The position numbers and the translations under genes are program-made. DNA of 27,092 bases, taken from the NCBI GenBank assembly GCA_002298925.1, contig DBMM01000131.1, forward strand, positions 12,354 to 39,445, in the 5' to 3' direction. This document shows positions 7,043 to 15,310 of this stretch, piece by piece. The DNA is from Geobacter sp. UBA698. Lineage in GTDB: Bacteria > Desulfobacterota > Desulfuromonadia > Geobacterales > Pseudopelobacteraceae. The number at the start of each line of letters is the position of its first letter. Positions within the stretch are counted from its first letter, which is position 1. The notes below the pieces were generated by a model, which saw only the letters and a list, made by a program, of their open reading frames with translations, searched no databases and was not told where the DNA came from.

Positions 7043-8485
7043 ATGTCGCTTAACAGAATACTGGTTGCCGACGACGAAGAGAGCATGCGCTGGGTTCTTT
7101 CCAAGGCCCTCAAGCGCAAGGGTTTCAGCGTTGATCTGGCCGCTGACGGTCGCCAGGCACTGGACTTGATCCAGGAGAACAGCTACGACCTGGCCATTCT
7201 CGACATCAAGATGCCGGGCATCACCGGACTGGATCTGCTGGACCGCATCCGCGAGACGAAGAGTGACCTGCTGGTGGTGATCATGACCGCCGAGGCCAGC
7301 ATGAAGAACGCCGTGGAAGCCATGAAGCGCGGGGCCTACGACTACATTACCAAGCCATTTGACCTGGATGTGATCGACGCCATCCTTGAGAAGGTGGCCA
7401 AGGCCAGGGAGATCACCGGCCAGGTGACCATGCTCAAGCAGGAGCTGAAGGAGCGCTACCAGGTCGAAAAAAACATCATCGGCAACTCGCCGGCCATGCA
7501 GGAACTCTACAAGACCATCGGCAAAGTGGCCGGCAGCGATGTAACCATCCTGATCCAGGGGGAGTCCGGCACCGGCAAGGAACTGGTGGCCCGGGCCATC
7601 CACTTCAATTCCGGCCGGCTCGGCAAGCCCTTTGTGGCCATAAACTGCGCCGCCATCCCCCGCGACCTGCTGGAGAGCGAACTGTTCGGCTCGGAAAAGG
7701 GGGCCTATACCGGGGCTTCCGACCGGAAACAGGGCAAGTTCGAGCAGGCCAACCACGGCACCATCTTTCTGGACGAGATCGGCGACATGCCGCTGGATCT
7801 GCAGGCCAAGATCCTGCGGGTACTGCAGGAGCAGGAAGTGACCCGCATCGGCGGCACCCACAACATCGCGGTGGACGTGCGCATCGTGGCGGCCACCAAT
7901 CAGGAGCTGCTGGAGCGGGTACGCAACAAGGAGTTCCGTGAAGACCTCTACTACCGGCTGAATGTTGTGCCGATCAACCTGCCCCCCCTGCGGGAGCGGC
8001 GCGAGGACATCCCCGCCCTGGCCGGTTATTTCCTGGAGCGGACCTGCACTGAGCTGTCCATACCCCCCAAACAGCTCTCCCGGGAGGCCATGGCGATCCT
8101 GACGGCCCACTATTGGCCCGGCAACATCCGTGAGCTGGAGAACACCATCAAACGGGCGGTAATCCTCTCCAATGACCCCCAGCTGACCGCGGCCGACTTC
8201 GACAGCCTTCAGCCCCAGGCCGGCGACGTCGGCAACAGCACCAGCCAGACCTCGCTGGAAGACCTGGTGGCGGCCAAACTGGGTACCTGCTTCAACGGCA
8301 TCGAACATCTGGAAAAAGGGGATATCCACGCCATGGTGCTGGAGCAGGTGGAGCGGCCGCTGATCCGCCATATCCTGGAAAAGACCCGCTGGAATCAGGT
8401 CAAGGCGGCCGACATCCTCGGCATCAACCGCAACACCCTGCGCAAGAAGATCACCGAACTGGGGATCGAAATGAAGCGGGGCTAA
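7043..8485 (+). CDS. ntrC: NtrC-type sigma-54-dependent response regulator
   Basis: This 480-residue regulator has three complete domains. The receiver (about 5-120) has phosphorylatable Asp54 and acidic residues at 10-12. The AAA+ domain has Walker A GESGTGKE (173-180), the sigma-54 contact loop as GAYTGA (220-225) and Walker B IFLDEIG (241-247). A Fis-type helix-turn-helix (about 452-475, KAADILGINRNTLRKK) ends the protein. The loop carries Tyr where the canonical motif has Phe, a tolerated substitution. AGAGG sits 6-7 nt before the ATG. It should activate sigma-54 promoters for nitrogen assimilation when phosphorylated by the upstream kinase; the target genes are not visible here. Confidence 0.92.
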   Translation: MSLNRILVADDEESMRWVLSKALKRKGFSVDLAADGRQALDLIQENSYDLAILDIKMPGITGLDLLDRIRETKSDLLVVIMTAEASMKNAVEAMKRGAYDYITKPFDLDVIDAILEKVAKAREITGQVTMLKQELKERYQVEKNIIGNSPAMQELYKTIGKVAGSDVTILIQGESGTGKELVARAIHFNSGRLGKPFVAINCAAIPRDLLESELFGSEKGAYTGASDRKQGKFEQANHGTIFLDEIGDMPLDLQAKILRVLQEQEVTRIGGTHNIAVDVRIVAATNQELLERVRNKEFREDLYYRLNVVPINLPPLRERREDIPALAGYFLERTCTELSIPPKQLSREAMAILTAHYWPGNIRELENTIKRAVILSNDPQLTAADFDSLQPQAGDVGNSTSQTSLEDLVAAKLGTCFNGIEHLEKGDIHAMVLEQVERPLIRHILEKTRWNQVKAADILGINRNTLRKKITELGIEMKRG

Positions 8486-8515
8486 CCTCAAACAATTTTC
8501 AAGGAGGAACAGACC

Positions 8516-9082
8516 ATGTCAGTAAAAGACAGATTCTTTCTGGAGCGGGACAAGGCGGTACTGGTGGTGATCGACGTGCAGGAGAAACTGTGCGTGGCCA
8601 TGGATCACAAGGTGTTGAAGAAGGTGACCAGGAACATCGGCATACTGCTGGAAAGCGCGGCAGAGCTGAAGGTGCCGGTGCTGATCACCGAGCAGTATGT
8701 CAAGGGCTTGGGCCCGACCCTGGCGGAGCTGAAGGAAAAGGCTGCCGCTGCGCCCTGCTATGAGAAGATGGCCTTCAGCTGCTGCGGCAGCACCGAATTC
8801 ATGGACCAGCTCAAGGCCAGCGGCCGCACCCAGGTCATCATCACCGGCATGGAATCCCACGTCTGCGTGCTCCAGACCGTGATCGAACTGCGCGACGCCG
8901 GTTACGAGGTGCATCTGGTCAAGGATGCCGTCATGAGCCGCAGCAAGGACAACTGGCAGACCGCCATCGAGTCCATGACCCTGACCGGCACGGTTCCGAC
9001 CTGCACCGAATCGGTCCTGTTTCAGCTGTTGAGGCTGGCCGGCACGGAGGAGTTCAAGAAGCTTTCCAAGCTGGTGAGATAG
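8516..9082 (+). CDS. Isochorismatase-family cysteine hydrolase
   Basis: This 188-residue alpha/beta hydrolase belongs to the isochorismatase-like superfamily. The catalytic triad is visible as Asp20 (VIDVQ), Lys84 (YEKMAFSCC) and Cys117 (SHVCV), with the cis-peptide region GMESHVC before the Cys. The superfamily includes nicotinamidases, N-carbamoylsarcosine amidases and YcaC-like octameric hydrolases; the substrate cannot be read from the sequence. A perfect AAGGAGG precedes the ATG. The gene follows ntrC by 30 bp, so it may be read through from the ntr operon, and a strong terminator follows it. Confidence 0.86.
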   Translation: MSVKDRFFLERDKAVLVVIDVQEKLCVAMDHKVLKKVTRNIGILLESAAELKVPVLITEQYVKGLGPTLAELKEKAAAAPCYEKMAFSCCGSTEFMDQLKASGRTQVIITGMESHVCVLQTVIELRDAGYEVHLVKDAVMSRSKDNWQTAIESMTLTGTVPTCTESVLFQLLRLAGTEEFKKLSKLVR

Positions 9083-9116
9083 GTACGGCAGCAGAATTCA
9101 TATCATGCGGTAAAAA

Positions 9117-9149
9117 GGGACAGAATCGATTGATTCTGTCCCTTTTTTT
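9117..9149. terminator. Bidirectional intrinsic terminator
   Basis: A perfect 11-bp stem (GGGACAGAATC, 9117-9127, with 9132-9142) closes a 4-nt loop. It is followed by seven T on the plus strand and preceded by AAAAA, giving a U tract on the minus strand. It sits between two convergent genes and can serve both. Confidence 0.93.
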
Positions 9150-9165
9150 GTGATGCGGACCGCTA

Positions 9166-9798
9166 TCAGAACAGGTGTTCGATGATCTCGGAGTGGTGTT
9201 CGATGCGGGTTTGGCCCGGCAGCTGGGTCTTGTAGGCCACGAAAGGCACCCCGGCCCCGGCGGCGGACTGCATGTCCACGGCACTGTCGCCGACAAACAG
9301 CGCCTGGCCCGGTTCGATAGCGTAGTGTTCCAGTACCTTGAGCAGCGGTTCGGGGTGCGGCTTGGGGTTGGTCACCTTGCCGGCGGTCATGACGCAGGAA
9401 AAATAGCCGCTCAGTCCGAAGTCCTCGATGATCATCTCCATGGAGATGGCCCGGTTGGTGCAGACTGCCAGGGCAACATGCCCTTTCAGGCGATCGAGGG
9501 TCTCGACAAAACCGGCCTCCATGCTCATGAAGGGTGCCAGATCCCGGTAGTGGATGGTCTTGGCAAAATCCCAGGCAGCATCACGGCAGGCATCGCCGGC
9601 AAAGAAATACTCCATCACATTGTCGAAGGAATAGGTATGCAAGACCGTGCGGGCCTCCAGGTCCGACCTGTCCAGCTCTGGCCGCCCCAGATGTTCCATG
9701 ATGCGGTTATAGAAGATGTAATTGGATTCGAGGGTATCCAGCATGACCCCGTCGCAGTCGTAGATCAGAACCTTGTAGCGGCTTTTGATGGATTTCAT
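9166..9798 (-). CDS. HAD-superfamily phosphatase (phosphoglycolate phosphatase-like)
   Basis: This 210-residue HAD hydrolase has motif I YDCDGVMLDT with nucleophile Asp14 and acid Asp16, motif II in AVCTNR, the motif III Lys in NPKPHPEPL and motif IV FVGDSAVDM. A helical cap sits between motifs I and II (class IA). It likely removes phosphate from a small metabolite such as phosphoglycolate or a sugar phosphate; the substrate is not predictable. I chose ATG 9798 because the HAD fold begins immediately after it, and the longer upstream open frame only overlaps the HNH gene in another phase. GGAG lies about 10 nt upstream, inside the end of the HNH gene. Confidence 0.88.
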   Translation of the reverse strand: MKSIKSRYKVLIYDCDGVMLDTLESNYIFYNRIMEHLGRPELDRSDLEARTVLHTYSFDNVMEYFFAGDACRDAAWDFAKTIHYRDLAPFMSMEAGFVETLDRLKGHVALAVCTNRAISMEMIIEDFGLSGYFSCVMTAGKVTNPKPHPEPLLKVLEHYAIEPGQALFVGDSAVDMQSAAGAGVPFVAYKTQLPGQTRIEHHSEIIEHLF

Positions 9799-9805
9799 GC
9801 GGCCA

Positions 9806-10105
9806 TTACTCCGTTTTTCCATTCTGGTTGAGGTAATCCTCCCACTCCATGGGCAGCAGATATTTCTTCTTGCTGTTGCAATCCTTGCAGGAGGGCACCA
9901 CGTTATTGCGGGAGGCCTTGCCACCCCGCGACAGGGGAATGACATGATCCATGGTCAACTCCTCTGCCGGAAACGTGCCTCCGCACCAGTGGCAGTGCCC
10001 CTGAGCCAGCCGGTTCTGCCACCAGCGGCTACGCCGCAAGTCCCGGGACTTGTCCCGCTCGCGCTTGATCTCCTGCTCACTGACTTCGATGATGAAATGG
10101 TCCAT
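9806..10105 (-). CDS. HNH endonuclease family protein
   Basis: This 99-residue protein has a compact HNH nuclease module: a zinc-binding CHWCG (about 38-42), the catalytic DHVIPLSRGG (about 53-62), Asn in RNNVVPSC and the second zinc pair CKDC (about 73-76). Basic residues flank the core. Stand-alone HNH proteins of this size are common in bacterial chromosomes, usually with unknown role; some come from phage or restriction systems. It is the fourth gene of a five-gene minus-strand unit, 33 bp after mutS2 and 7 bp before the HAD gene. Confidence 0.87.
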   Translation of the reverse strand: MDHFIIEVSEQEIKRERDKSRDLRRSRWWQNRLAQGHCHWCGGTFPAEELTMDHVIPLSRGGKASRNNVVPSCKDCNSKKKYLLPMEWEDYLNQNGKTE

Positions 10106-10138
10106 CAGATTTCCTTTTCGTGTTGATTAAAATATTAC

Positions 10139-12508
10139 TCAAACGCGCAGCGTAACCACCGTGGCCCCGTCCCGCCCCTCATGGGGCTCCCCGGGCCGGT
10201 ACTGCTCCACCAGCGGATTACGTGCCAGATACTCCCGCACGGCCTGGCGCAACTTGCCCGTGCCGAGGCCGTGAATGATGCGCACTTCACTCACTCCGCT
10301 CAGGGCAGCGTGGTTCAGGAACGGTTCCAGCATGTCCAGCGCCTCCTCCACCCGCAGACCGATCAGTTTCAGCTCCCGCTCCTCACTGCTGCCGGCGCTC
10401 TCCTGCTGCCAGACCCCCTTGAACGGTGGCCGGCCCTTGTCTCCTGTTTTTTTGAGGGGGGCCACCAGATCGCCCAGGGCCACATCCAGCTCCATGCTGC
10501 CGGCCCTGACCCGCGCCTTGCCCTGTTTCGGCACGACCTGCAGCACCACGGCGTTATGTCCCAGGGAGCGGACGTGGACACTGTCACCGCTCTTGACCTG
10601 CTTCAGGGGCAATCGTTCATCTCCCCCGGCGGCCGGCTCAAGCTGTTCCGTCAGTTCCTGTTCGCTGCAGCGCAGCTTGTCGATGATGTCCGAACGGCGC
10701 TCCCGTTTGTACTCTTCCAGCAGTTCGTTCATGCGGCGGCGATTGGTGGAAATCAGCTCGCGGGCCTCGTTCCAGGCCTTTTCGCGGGCCTCGCGCCGGG
10801 CCAGTTCGATACCGGCGCTACGGACGTCCAGTTCCTGACGCTGCAGCATAACCTGGTCCTGCTGCCGTTCCAGTTCGCGGCGAGCTGCATCCAGTTCCTC
10901 CCGTTTGCGGTGCAGTTCGGCCAAAAGCGTGGTGAATTCGGCACCGGCCGTGCCCAATGTCTGCCGGGCAAACTCGATCACCCGCTCGGGCATGCCGAAA
11001 CGCCGGGCGATCTCGATGGCGTGGGAATGGCCCGGTTCGCCGCTGATCAGCCGGTAGAGGGGTATGTACTTTTCGGCATCGTACTCCATGCCGGCATTGA
11101 TCATCCCCTCCGTGCGATGGACAAAGCCGATGATCTCCGACAGATGGGTGGTGGCAATCACACAGGCGCCCTGTTGTTGAAGGTCGCGCAGCACGGCGCA
11201 GGCAATGGCCGCCCCCTGCTGCGGCTCGGTGCCCGCCCCCAGCTCGTCCAGCAGCACCAGCGCCCGCGGACCGGCCTGAGCGAGGATGGCCGCCACCCGG
11301 GCCACATGGGCGGAGAAGGTCGAGAGGCTCTGCTCGATGGACTGTTCATCGCCGATGTCCACCAGCAGCGTATCCAGCAGCGGGAAGGTGGATCTGGCAC
11401 TGTCAGCCGGCAGCGGCAGGCCGCACAGGGCCATCAGGGTCAGCACCCCGGCCGTCTTGAGGGCAATCGTCTTGCCGCCGGCATTGGGGCCGGTAATCAC
11501 CATCACGCGGCCGTCAGCTCCCAGCTGCAGGTCCAGCGGTTCCACCCGCCCCAGCCCCCCCTGGCGCTGAAGCATCAGCAGCAGCGGGTGGCGTGCGCCG
11601 GACAGCCTCAGTTCACCGTCGCAGTTGATCCGGGCAGCTTCCAGGCCATACTGATCGGCAAAGCGGGCCATGCTCTCCAGCCCATCCAGGGTCACCAGGG
11701 TTTCAAAACAGGCCCGGATCTGGGGAGCATCCTCGCGGATCCAGCCGGACAGCTGGCGCAGGATGCGGATCTCCTCGGCTTTTTCCTCGGCAGCCAGGTT
11801 CTCCAGCTCGTTGACGAACGGGATGATTTCCAGCGGCTCCATGAAGGCGGTCTCGCCCGACGAGGAGACATCGTGCACGACCCCCTTGACCATGCCCTTG
11901 GAATCCATGCGGACCGGAATCACCCAGCGGCCGGAGCGCTGGGTGATGAAATCGTCCTGCAGAAAGATCTCGATATTGCTGTCCCGGACGATCTCCTCGA
12001 TCTTTTTGCGGATGCGGGCGGCCAGGGTGCGCTTTGCCCGGCGGATCTCGCGCAACTGTGAAGAGGCGCTGTCCATGATGCTGGCGTCATGGTCGATGGA
12101 GGCGGCCAGCGGTTCGAGGATGTCGGCGAACGGCTGCAGGGGCGGTTCCAGCGACTTCAGCAGGGGAATATCGCTGCGGGGCGCAAACTGGCGGGCGATG
12201 TCGCTAAAGATCCTCAGGACCGGGATAAACAGCAGCAGCTCCTGGGGCGCCAGGATGGCGCCGGCCGGCCGGACAGCATCCAACTGCGGCCGGATATCCT
12301 CGAAATGCCCCAGACGCAGGCTGATGCCGAGGCCGGTCAGCATGCGGATCTCGCTGATCCGGCCGGATATGGAGCGGATCTGGCCGGCATCAGTGCAGGG
12401 AACGGTCTGCAGCAGGGCGCGGTTGGTGACGTCACTGTGGACAAAGCCGGCGATTTCAGCCAGGATCTTGTCGAATTCAAGCCGTTTCAGGGTTTCCTTG
12501 GCAATCAT
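10139..12508 (-). CDS. mutS2: MutS2 family ATPase with C-terminal Smr domain
   Basis: This 789-residue protein has the MutS2 architecture: core/lever region, ATPase with Walker A GPNAGGKT (340-347) and Walker B LVLLDELGAGTEP (about 413-425), a long charged coiled coil (about 515-620), a KOW-like segment and a C-terminal Smr domain (about 715-789) with IHGLGTGKLR. It lacks the mismatch-binding N terminus of MutS. MutS2 has been linked to suppression of recombination in some bacteria and, in Bacillus subtilis, to splitting of collided ribosomes. The ATG overlaps the upstream gene's TGA (ATGA), with AAGGA in front. This coupling to a release-factor-like protein favours a translation role here, as inference. 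Confidence 0.95.
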   Translation of the reverse strand: MIAKETLKRLEFDKILAEIAGFVHSDVTNRALLQTVPCTDAGQIRSISGRISEIRMLTGLGISLRLGHFEDIRPQLDAVRPAGAILAPQELLLFIPVLRIFSDIARQFAPRSDIPLLKSLEPPLQPFADILEPLAASIDHDASIMDSASSQLREIRRAKRTLAARIRKKIEEIVRDSNIEIFLQDDFITQRSGRWVIPVRMDSKGMVKGVVHDVSSSGETAFMEPLEIIPFVNELENLAAEEKAEEIRILRQLSGWIREDAPQIRACFETLVTLDGLESMARFADQYGLEAARINCDGELRLSGARHPLLLMLQRQGGLGRVEPLDLQLGADGRVMVITGPNAGGKTIALKTAGVLTLMALCGLPLPADSARSTFPLLDTLLVDIGDEQSIEQSLSTFSAHVARVAAILAQAGPRALVLLDELGAGTEPQQGAAIACAVLRDLQQQGACVIATTHLSEIIGFVHRTEGMINAGMEYDAEKYIPLYRLISGEPGHSHAIEIARRFGMPERVIEFARQTLGTAGAEFTTLLAELHRKREELDAARRELERQQDQVMLQRQELDVRSAGIELARREAREKAWNEARELISTNRRRMNELLEEYKRERRSDIIDKLRCSEQELTEQLEPAAGGDERLPLKQVKSGDSVHVRSLGHNAVVLQVVPKQGKARVRAGSMELDVALGDLVAPLKKTGDKGRPPFKGVWQQESAGSSEERELKLIGLRVEEALDMLEPFLNHAALSGVSEVRIIHGLGTGKLRQAVREYLARNPLVEQYRPGEPHEGRDGATVVTLRV

Positions 12509-12858
12509 ATATCCTTCTTTACGGTCCGCCGCCGGCGGCGGTCCTTCTGCTTGCGCAGTCGTTCGATACGTTTCATTTCTGGCGTCGTTGCGCCGCTGGC
12601 AGCGGCAAGGCGCTCCAGCAGTTCCCGCCGCGCCAGGAAGCGGTTGACCGACTGGCTGCGCTCACGCATGCAGGTGACGCTGATGCCGCTGGGAATGTGC
12701 CGCAGCTGGACGCAGCTGGAGGTCTTGTTGACGTGCTGGCCGCCATTGCCCGAGGAGCGCACGAAGTTCTCTTCCAGATCCTCTTCCCGCACATGTAGTT
12801 CGGTCATTTTCAGGCGCAGCCAGCGGTTTTTCTCCGGACTTACGGCAAATTCAGTCAT
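12505..12858 (-). CDS. Stand-alone class-I release-factor domain protein (GGQ; ArfB-like)
   Basis: This 117-residue protein consists of the peptidyl-tRNA hydrolase domain of class-I release factors without codon-recognition domains. The catalytic GGQ is at 39-41 within RSSGNGGQHVNKTSSCVQL. The C-terminal tail is very basic (KQKDRRRRRTVKK), like the tail with which ArfB/YaeJ probes the empty mRNA channel of stalled ribosomes. It therefore probably frees nascent chains from stalled ribosomes or 50S-peptidyl-tRNA complexes. It overlaps the Nudix gene by 8 bp and mutS2 by 4 bp. It is distinct from prfA/prfB by size; exact orthology to ArfB is uncertain. Confidence 0.88.
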   Translation of the reverse strand: MTEFAVSPEKNRWLRLKMTELHVREEDLEENFVRSSGNGGQHVNKTSSCVQLRHIPSGISVTCMRERSQSVNRFLARRELLERLAAASGATTPEMKRIERLRKQKDRRRRRTVKKDI

Positions 12859-13393
12859 GGCTGGAATTCTCGCAACGACTTAAGAGATCCCACCTGAGAA
12901 GGGCCGCCAGGGTCTTGGCGTCACTGATGCGCCCGTCCAGGGCCATGCGCAACGCCTCGGCCAGGGGGAGCCGCAGCACTTCGATCTCCTCGTCATCCTC
13001 GGGCTGGGCCTGGCCCGGGGTGATGCCCTCGGCCGCAAACAGGTGGATGACTTCGTCAAAGACCCCGGGAGACGAGTGGATCATGCCCAGGGGAGTCAGC
13101 CGCTCGGCCCTGATTCCGGTTTCCTCCAGCAGTTCACGAACGGCACACTCCCGCGGATCTTCCTCGGGGCCGAGCCGGCCGGCCGGGATCTCCAGCAGCA
13201 TGGCGGCCGCGGCCGGCCGCAACTGACGGATCAGGGAGACGCTGCCGTCGCCATGCACCGGCAGTACGGCCGCTCCGCCTGGATGTCGGATAATCTGGAA
13301 AGTGTGGCGACCGCGGGAACCGACCTCCACCTGCATCTCTTCGATATCGATCACCAGCCCCTCAAAGACGGTCTGCCGATTGTATGTTTTCAT
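12851..13393 (-). CDS. Nudix hydrolase, ADP-ribose pyrophosphatase-like
   Basis: This 180-residue Nudix hydrolase has the complete Nudix box from Gly72 to about Ile94, with REL.EE (86-91) supplying the metal ligands. The downstream SSPGVFDEVIHLF segment is characteristic of ADP-sugar pyrophosphatases, whose Pro about 15 residues after the box is conserved. The likely reaction is hydrolysis of ADP-ribose or a related nucleotide sugar. It is the first gene of the minus-strand unit leading through the GGQ protein to mutS2. The ATG at 13393 has only a weak ribosome-binding site. Confidence 0.9.
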   Translation of the reverse strand: MKTYNRQTVFEGLVIDIEEMQVEVGSRGRHTFQIIRHPGGAAVLPVHGDGSVSLIRQLRPAAAAMLLEIPAGRLGPEEDPRECAVRELLEETGIRAERLTPLGMIHSSPGVFDEVIHLFAAEGITPGQAQPEDDEEIEVLRLPLAEALRMALDGRISDAKTLAALLRWDLLSRCENSSHD

Positions 13394-13582
13394 CTGGTGG
13401 TCTCATTCAGGTAACGATGGGAATTCAGGCTGATTTTTTAGAACTATATCAGCAATACCGCCATTATCCAACGAATATCAGGCAGCCGTTCCCGGTTGCC
13501 GATCGTCATTTATAATGCTATAAGCAAAGGCTGTATTACCCGCAAAACAACCGCAGGTGCGGCATTACGAGGATGGTGGCAC

Positions 13583-14236
13583 GTGAAGACATCTTTTCTG
13601 CGCCTTTTCTGGGTGACCTTTTCAGTCTATGTAATCGGATTTTACGCCTCCGTACTCAACCGGTTCGGCGTAAAAGGGGCTGCACACATACCGAAAACAG
13701 GCGGAGTGCTGGTGGCATCCAACCATATCTCGGCCTATGAGACCATTTTCCTGCCCTGGGCTATTGTCCGCCAGCACCCCTTTCAGATGGTCTGGGCGCC
13801 AGCCAAGGAAGAACTGTTCGAGAAGCCCTTTCAACGCCTGATTTATTCCAGTTGGGGCGCCTTTCCGGTCAGGCGCAGACGGGATGTCAAGGCCACCAAC
13901 ATCATCGAGGAGCTGCTGAAAGACCAGAAGGTGATGCTGTTCCCCGAGGGCACCCGCCACCGGGACGGTCGCCTGGGCAAGGGCAATCGCGGCGTCGGCA
14001 AGATCATCTACGACACCCGGCCGACAGTCATTCCGACGGCACTGATCGGCCTGAACAGATGGAAGTTCCCCGGATGGGGGCAGAGCGCCAAGGTCGTTTT
14101 CGGCGCACCGCTGGACTTCAGCGACCTGTACCAGCTGCAAGACGGCAAGGAAACCCACCTGCTGATCGTCGAGCGGGTCATGAATGCCATCGCAGCACTG
14201 CTGAAGGAAGAGGGAGCCTATGTCGGCGAAGCATAA
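13583..14236 (+). CDS. 1-acyl-sn-glycerol-3-phosphate acyltransferase-like protein (PlsC family)
   Basis: This PlsC-family protein (217 residues from the proposed start) transfers an acyl chain to a lysophospholipid at the inner membrane. It has an N-terminal hydrophobic helix (about 4-22), the acyltransferase motif NH.....E with His48, the FPEGTR motif (about 120-125) and a downstream hydrophobic VIPTALIGL. The catalytic HX4D motif reads HX4E here (His48, Glu53), a conservative but unusual change. I prefer GTG 13583 because GAGGA lies about 9 nt upstream and the membrane helix follows; a TTG at 13496 would add 29 residues without family features. Its end overlaps the RNase HI gene by 17 bp. 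Confidence 0.85.
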   Translation: MKTSFLRLFWVTFSVYVIGFYASVLNRFGVKGAAHIPKTGGVLVASNHISAYETIFLPWAIVRQHPFQMVWAPAKEELFEKPFQRLIYSSWGAFPVRRRRDVKATNIIEELLKDQKVMLFPEGTRHRDGRLGKGNRGVGKIIYDTRPTVIPTALIGLNRWKFPGWGQSAKVVFGAPLDFSDLYQLQDGKETHLLIVERVMNAIAALLKEEGAYVGEA

Positions 14237-14693
14237 AGAGGAGAGCGCAGCCGGCAGCGGCGCGCTGGTGGAGATATTCTGTGACGGGGCCTGCAGCGGC
14301 AATCCCGGCCCCGGAGGCTATGGCGCCATCCTGCGCTATAACAGCCACGAAAAGGAGATCAGCGGCGCGGCCCCACATACCACCAACAACCGCATGGAGT
14401 TGACCGCCGCCATCGAGGCCCTGAAACTGCTGACACGCCCCTGCCGGGTTGTCATCACCACCGATTCGCAGTATCTGGTCAAAGGCATCACCGAATGGAT
14501 CCACAGCTGGCTGCGCAAGGGGTGGCAGAACAGCAAGAAGGAGCCGGTTATCAATCGGGATCTGTGGGAAGAACTGTTACGACTTACCAAGCAGCACGCC
14601 ATCACATGGAAATGGGTACGCGGACATGCCGGGCACTCCGAAAATGAGCGCTGCGACTGCCTGGCACGCGAAGCTCTGCTGCACCTGAAGTAG
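14220..14693 (+). CDS. rnhA: Ribonuclease HI
   Basis: This 157-residue enzyme degrades the RNA strand of RNA-DNA hybrids, for example in primer and R-loop removal. All catalytic residues appear with E. coli spacing, offset by 12: Asp22 (FCDGACSGNPGPGGYG), Glu60 (NNRMEL), Asp82 (TTDSQYL), His136 (VRGHAGH) and Asp146 (RCDCLA). The basic handle W...K.W..SKK is present at about 97-107. An extra N-terminal stretch of about 12 residues precedes the fold. It overlaps the acyltransferase gene by 17 bp, so translation is probably coupled. Only 8 bp separate it from the convergent lipoprotein gene, with no visible terminator between. Confidence 0.95.
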   Translation: MSAKHKEESAAGSGALVEIFCDGACSGNPGPGGYGAILRYNSHEKEISGAAPHTTNNRMELTAAIEALKLLTRPCRVVITTDSQYLVKGITEWIHSWLRKGWQNSKKEPVINRDLWEELLRLTKQHAITWKWVRGHAGHSENERCDCLAREALLHLK

Positions 14694-14701
14694 GGTGCCG
14701 G

Positions 14702-15187
14702 TCAGGCTTCAGCCGGAACCACATCCACCAGAGTAAAGCTGTAGCGGGGGTGCCGATAGGCGTGGGCGCCGGGAAACCGGGCAAACAGCCAGCCATTGAA
14801 CACCAGCGTGCCGTTCTCAGCAATCAGGACTTTGGCGCCGGGATTTCTTAACTCGTTGGATTTTGAGGTAATGGTCGAGCCTTCCTTGATGAAGGAGGGC
14901 AGAAAAGCTTCGATTTCAATGGTCAGGGAAGATGATGGAAGGGAAATTTTGCCGTTGAGGGGAATGGTGTAGATATTCTGTATGGCGGTGGTTTTATCAA
15001 TTACAGCTATCTTGACCGCTTGCCACTTGCCTTTGACCGTATCAGGCACAACAATTGTTGTTACCTTTTTGTCGGAATGTGATCGGGCTGCATCTGCTGC
15101 AGGCAGTGCCTGCCTCTCCTTGCTGCGGCACCCGGCGAGCAGCACAGGCAGCATCACCAGAACAACAATTAGAAGGCGTACTATCAT
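14702..15187 (-). CDS. Lipoprotein with DUF2155-like domain
   Basis: This 161-residue protein starts with a lipoprotein signal peptide: hydrophobic run, then lipobox LLAGC with the acylated Cys at 20. After a short Ala/Ser-rich linker comes a beta-rich domain that opens KIAVIDKTTA and ends GWLFARFPGAHAYRHPRYSFTL, resembling DUF2155 domains found in envelope proteins. Function is unknown; it is likely anchored in the outer or inner membrane facing the periplasm. The start is uncertain: ATG 15187 has GGAG directly abutting it, while TTG 15196 has only a weak GGGTG upstream. The gene begins about 30 bp after the 3' end of tRNA-Ser on the same strand, so both may share a transcript. Confidence 0.72.
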   Translation of the reverse strand: MIVRLLIVVLVMLPVLLAGCRSKERQALPAADAARSHSDKKVTTIVVPDTVKGKWQAVKIAVIDKTTAIQNIYTIPLNGKISLPSSSLTIEIEAFLPSFIKEGSTITSKSNELRNPGAKVLIAENGTLVFNGWLFARFPGAHAYRHPRYSFTLVDVVPAEA

Positions 15188-15217
15188 CTCCAGCAAGACA
15201 CCCGCGGTAATTTAATG

Positions 15218-15310
15218 TGGCGGAGAGAGAGGGATTCGAACCCTCGATACCGGTTTCCCAGTATACTCGCTTAGCAGGCGAGCGCCTTCGACCTACTCGG
15301 CCATCTCTCC
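15218..15310 (-). tRNA. tRNA-Ser (anticodon GCT)
   Basis: A complete 93-nt class II cloverleaf: acceptor GGAGAGA paired with TCTCTCC, discriminator G and encoded CCA, an anticodon loop CTGCTAA in a 5-bp stem, a long variable arm as expected for tRNA-Ser, and T-loop GGTTCGAATCC. Anticodon GCT reads AGC/AGU. Confidence 0.97.

Noticed and set aside
6929..8491. Long minus-strand open frame of about 520 codons opposite ntrC
   Set aside because: It mirrors the ntrC codon pattern, gives Gly/Leu/His-rich low-information protein and has no family motifs; the plus-strand gene has all NtrC motifs.
9799..9945. 49-residue N-terminal extension of the HAD phosphatase
   Set aside because: It overlaps the HNH gene in another phase, is Arg/Pro/Cys-rich and lies before the HAD motif I start.
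10181..12061. Plus-strand open frame of about 626 codons opposite mutS2
   Set aside because: Antisense shadow of GC-rich mutS2, no ribosome-binding site and no recognisable domain.
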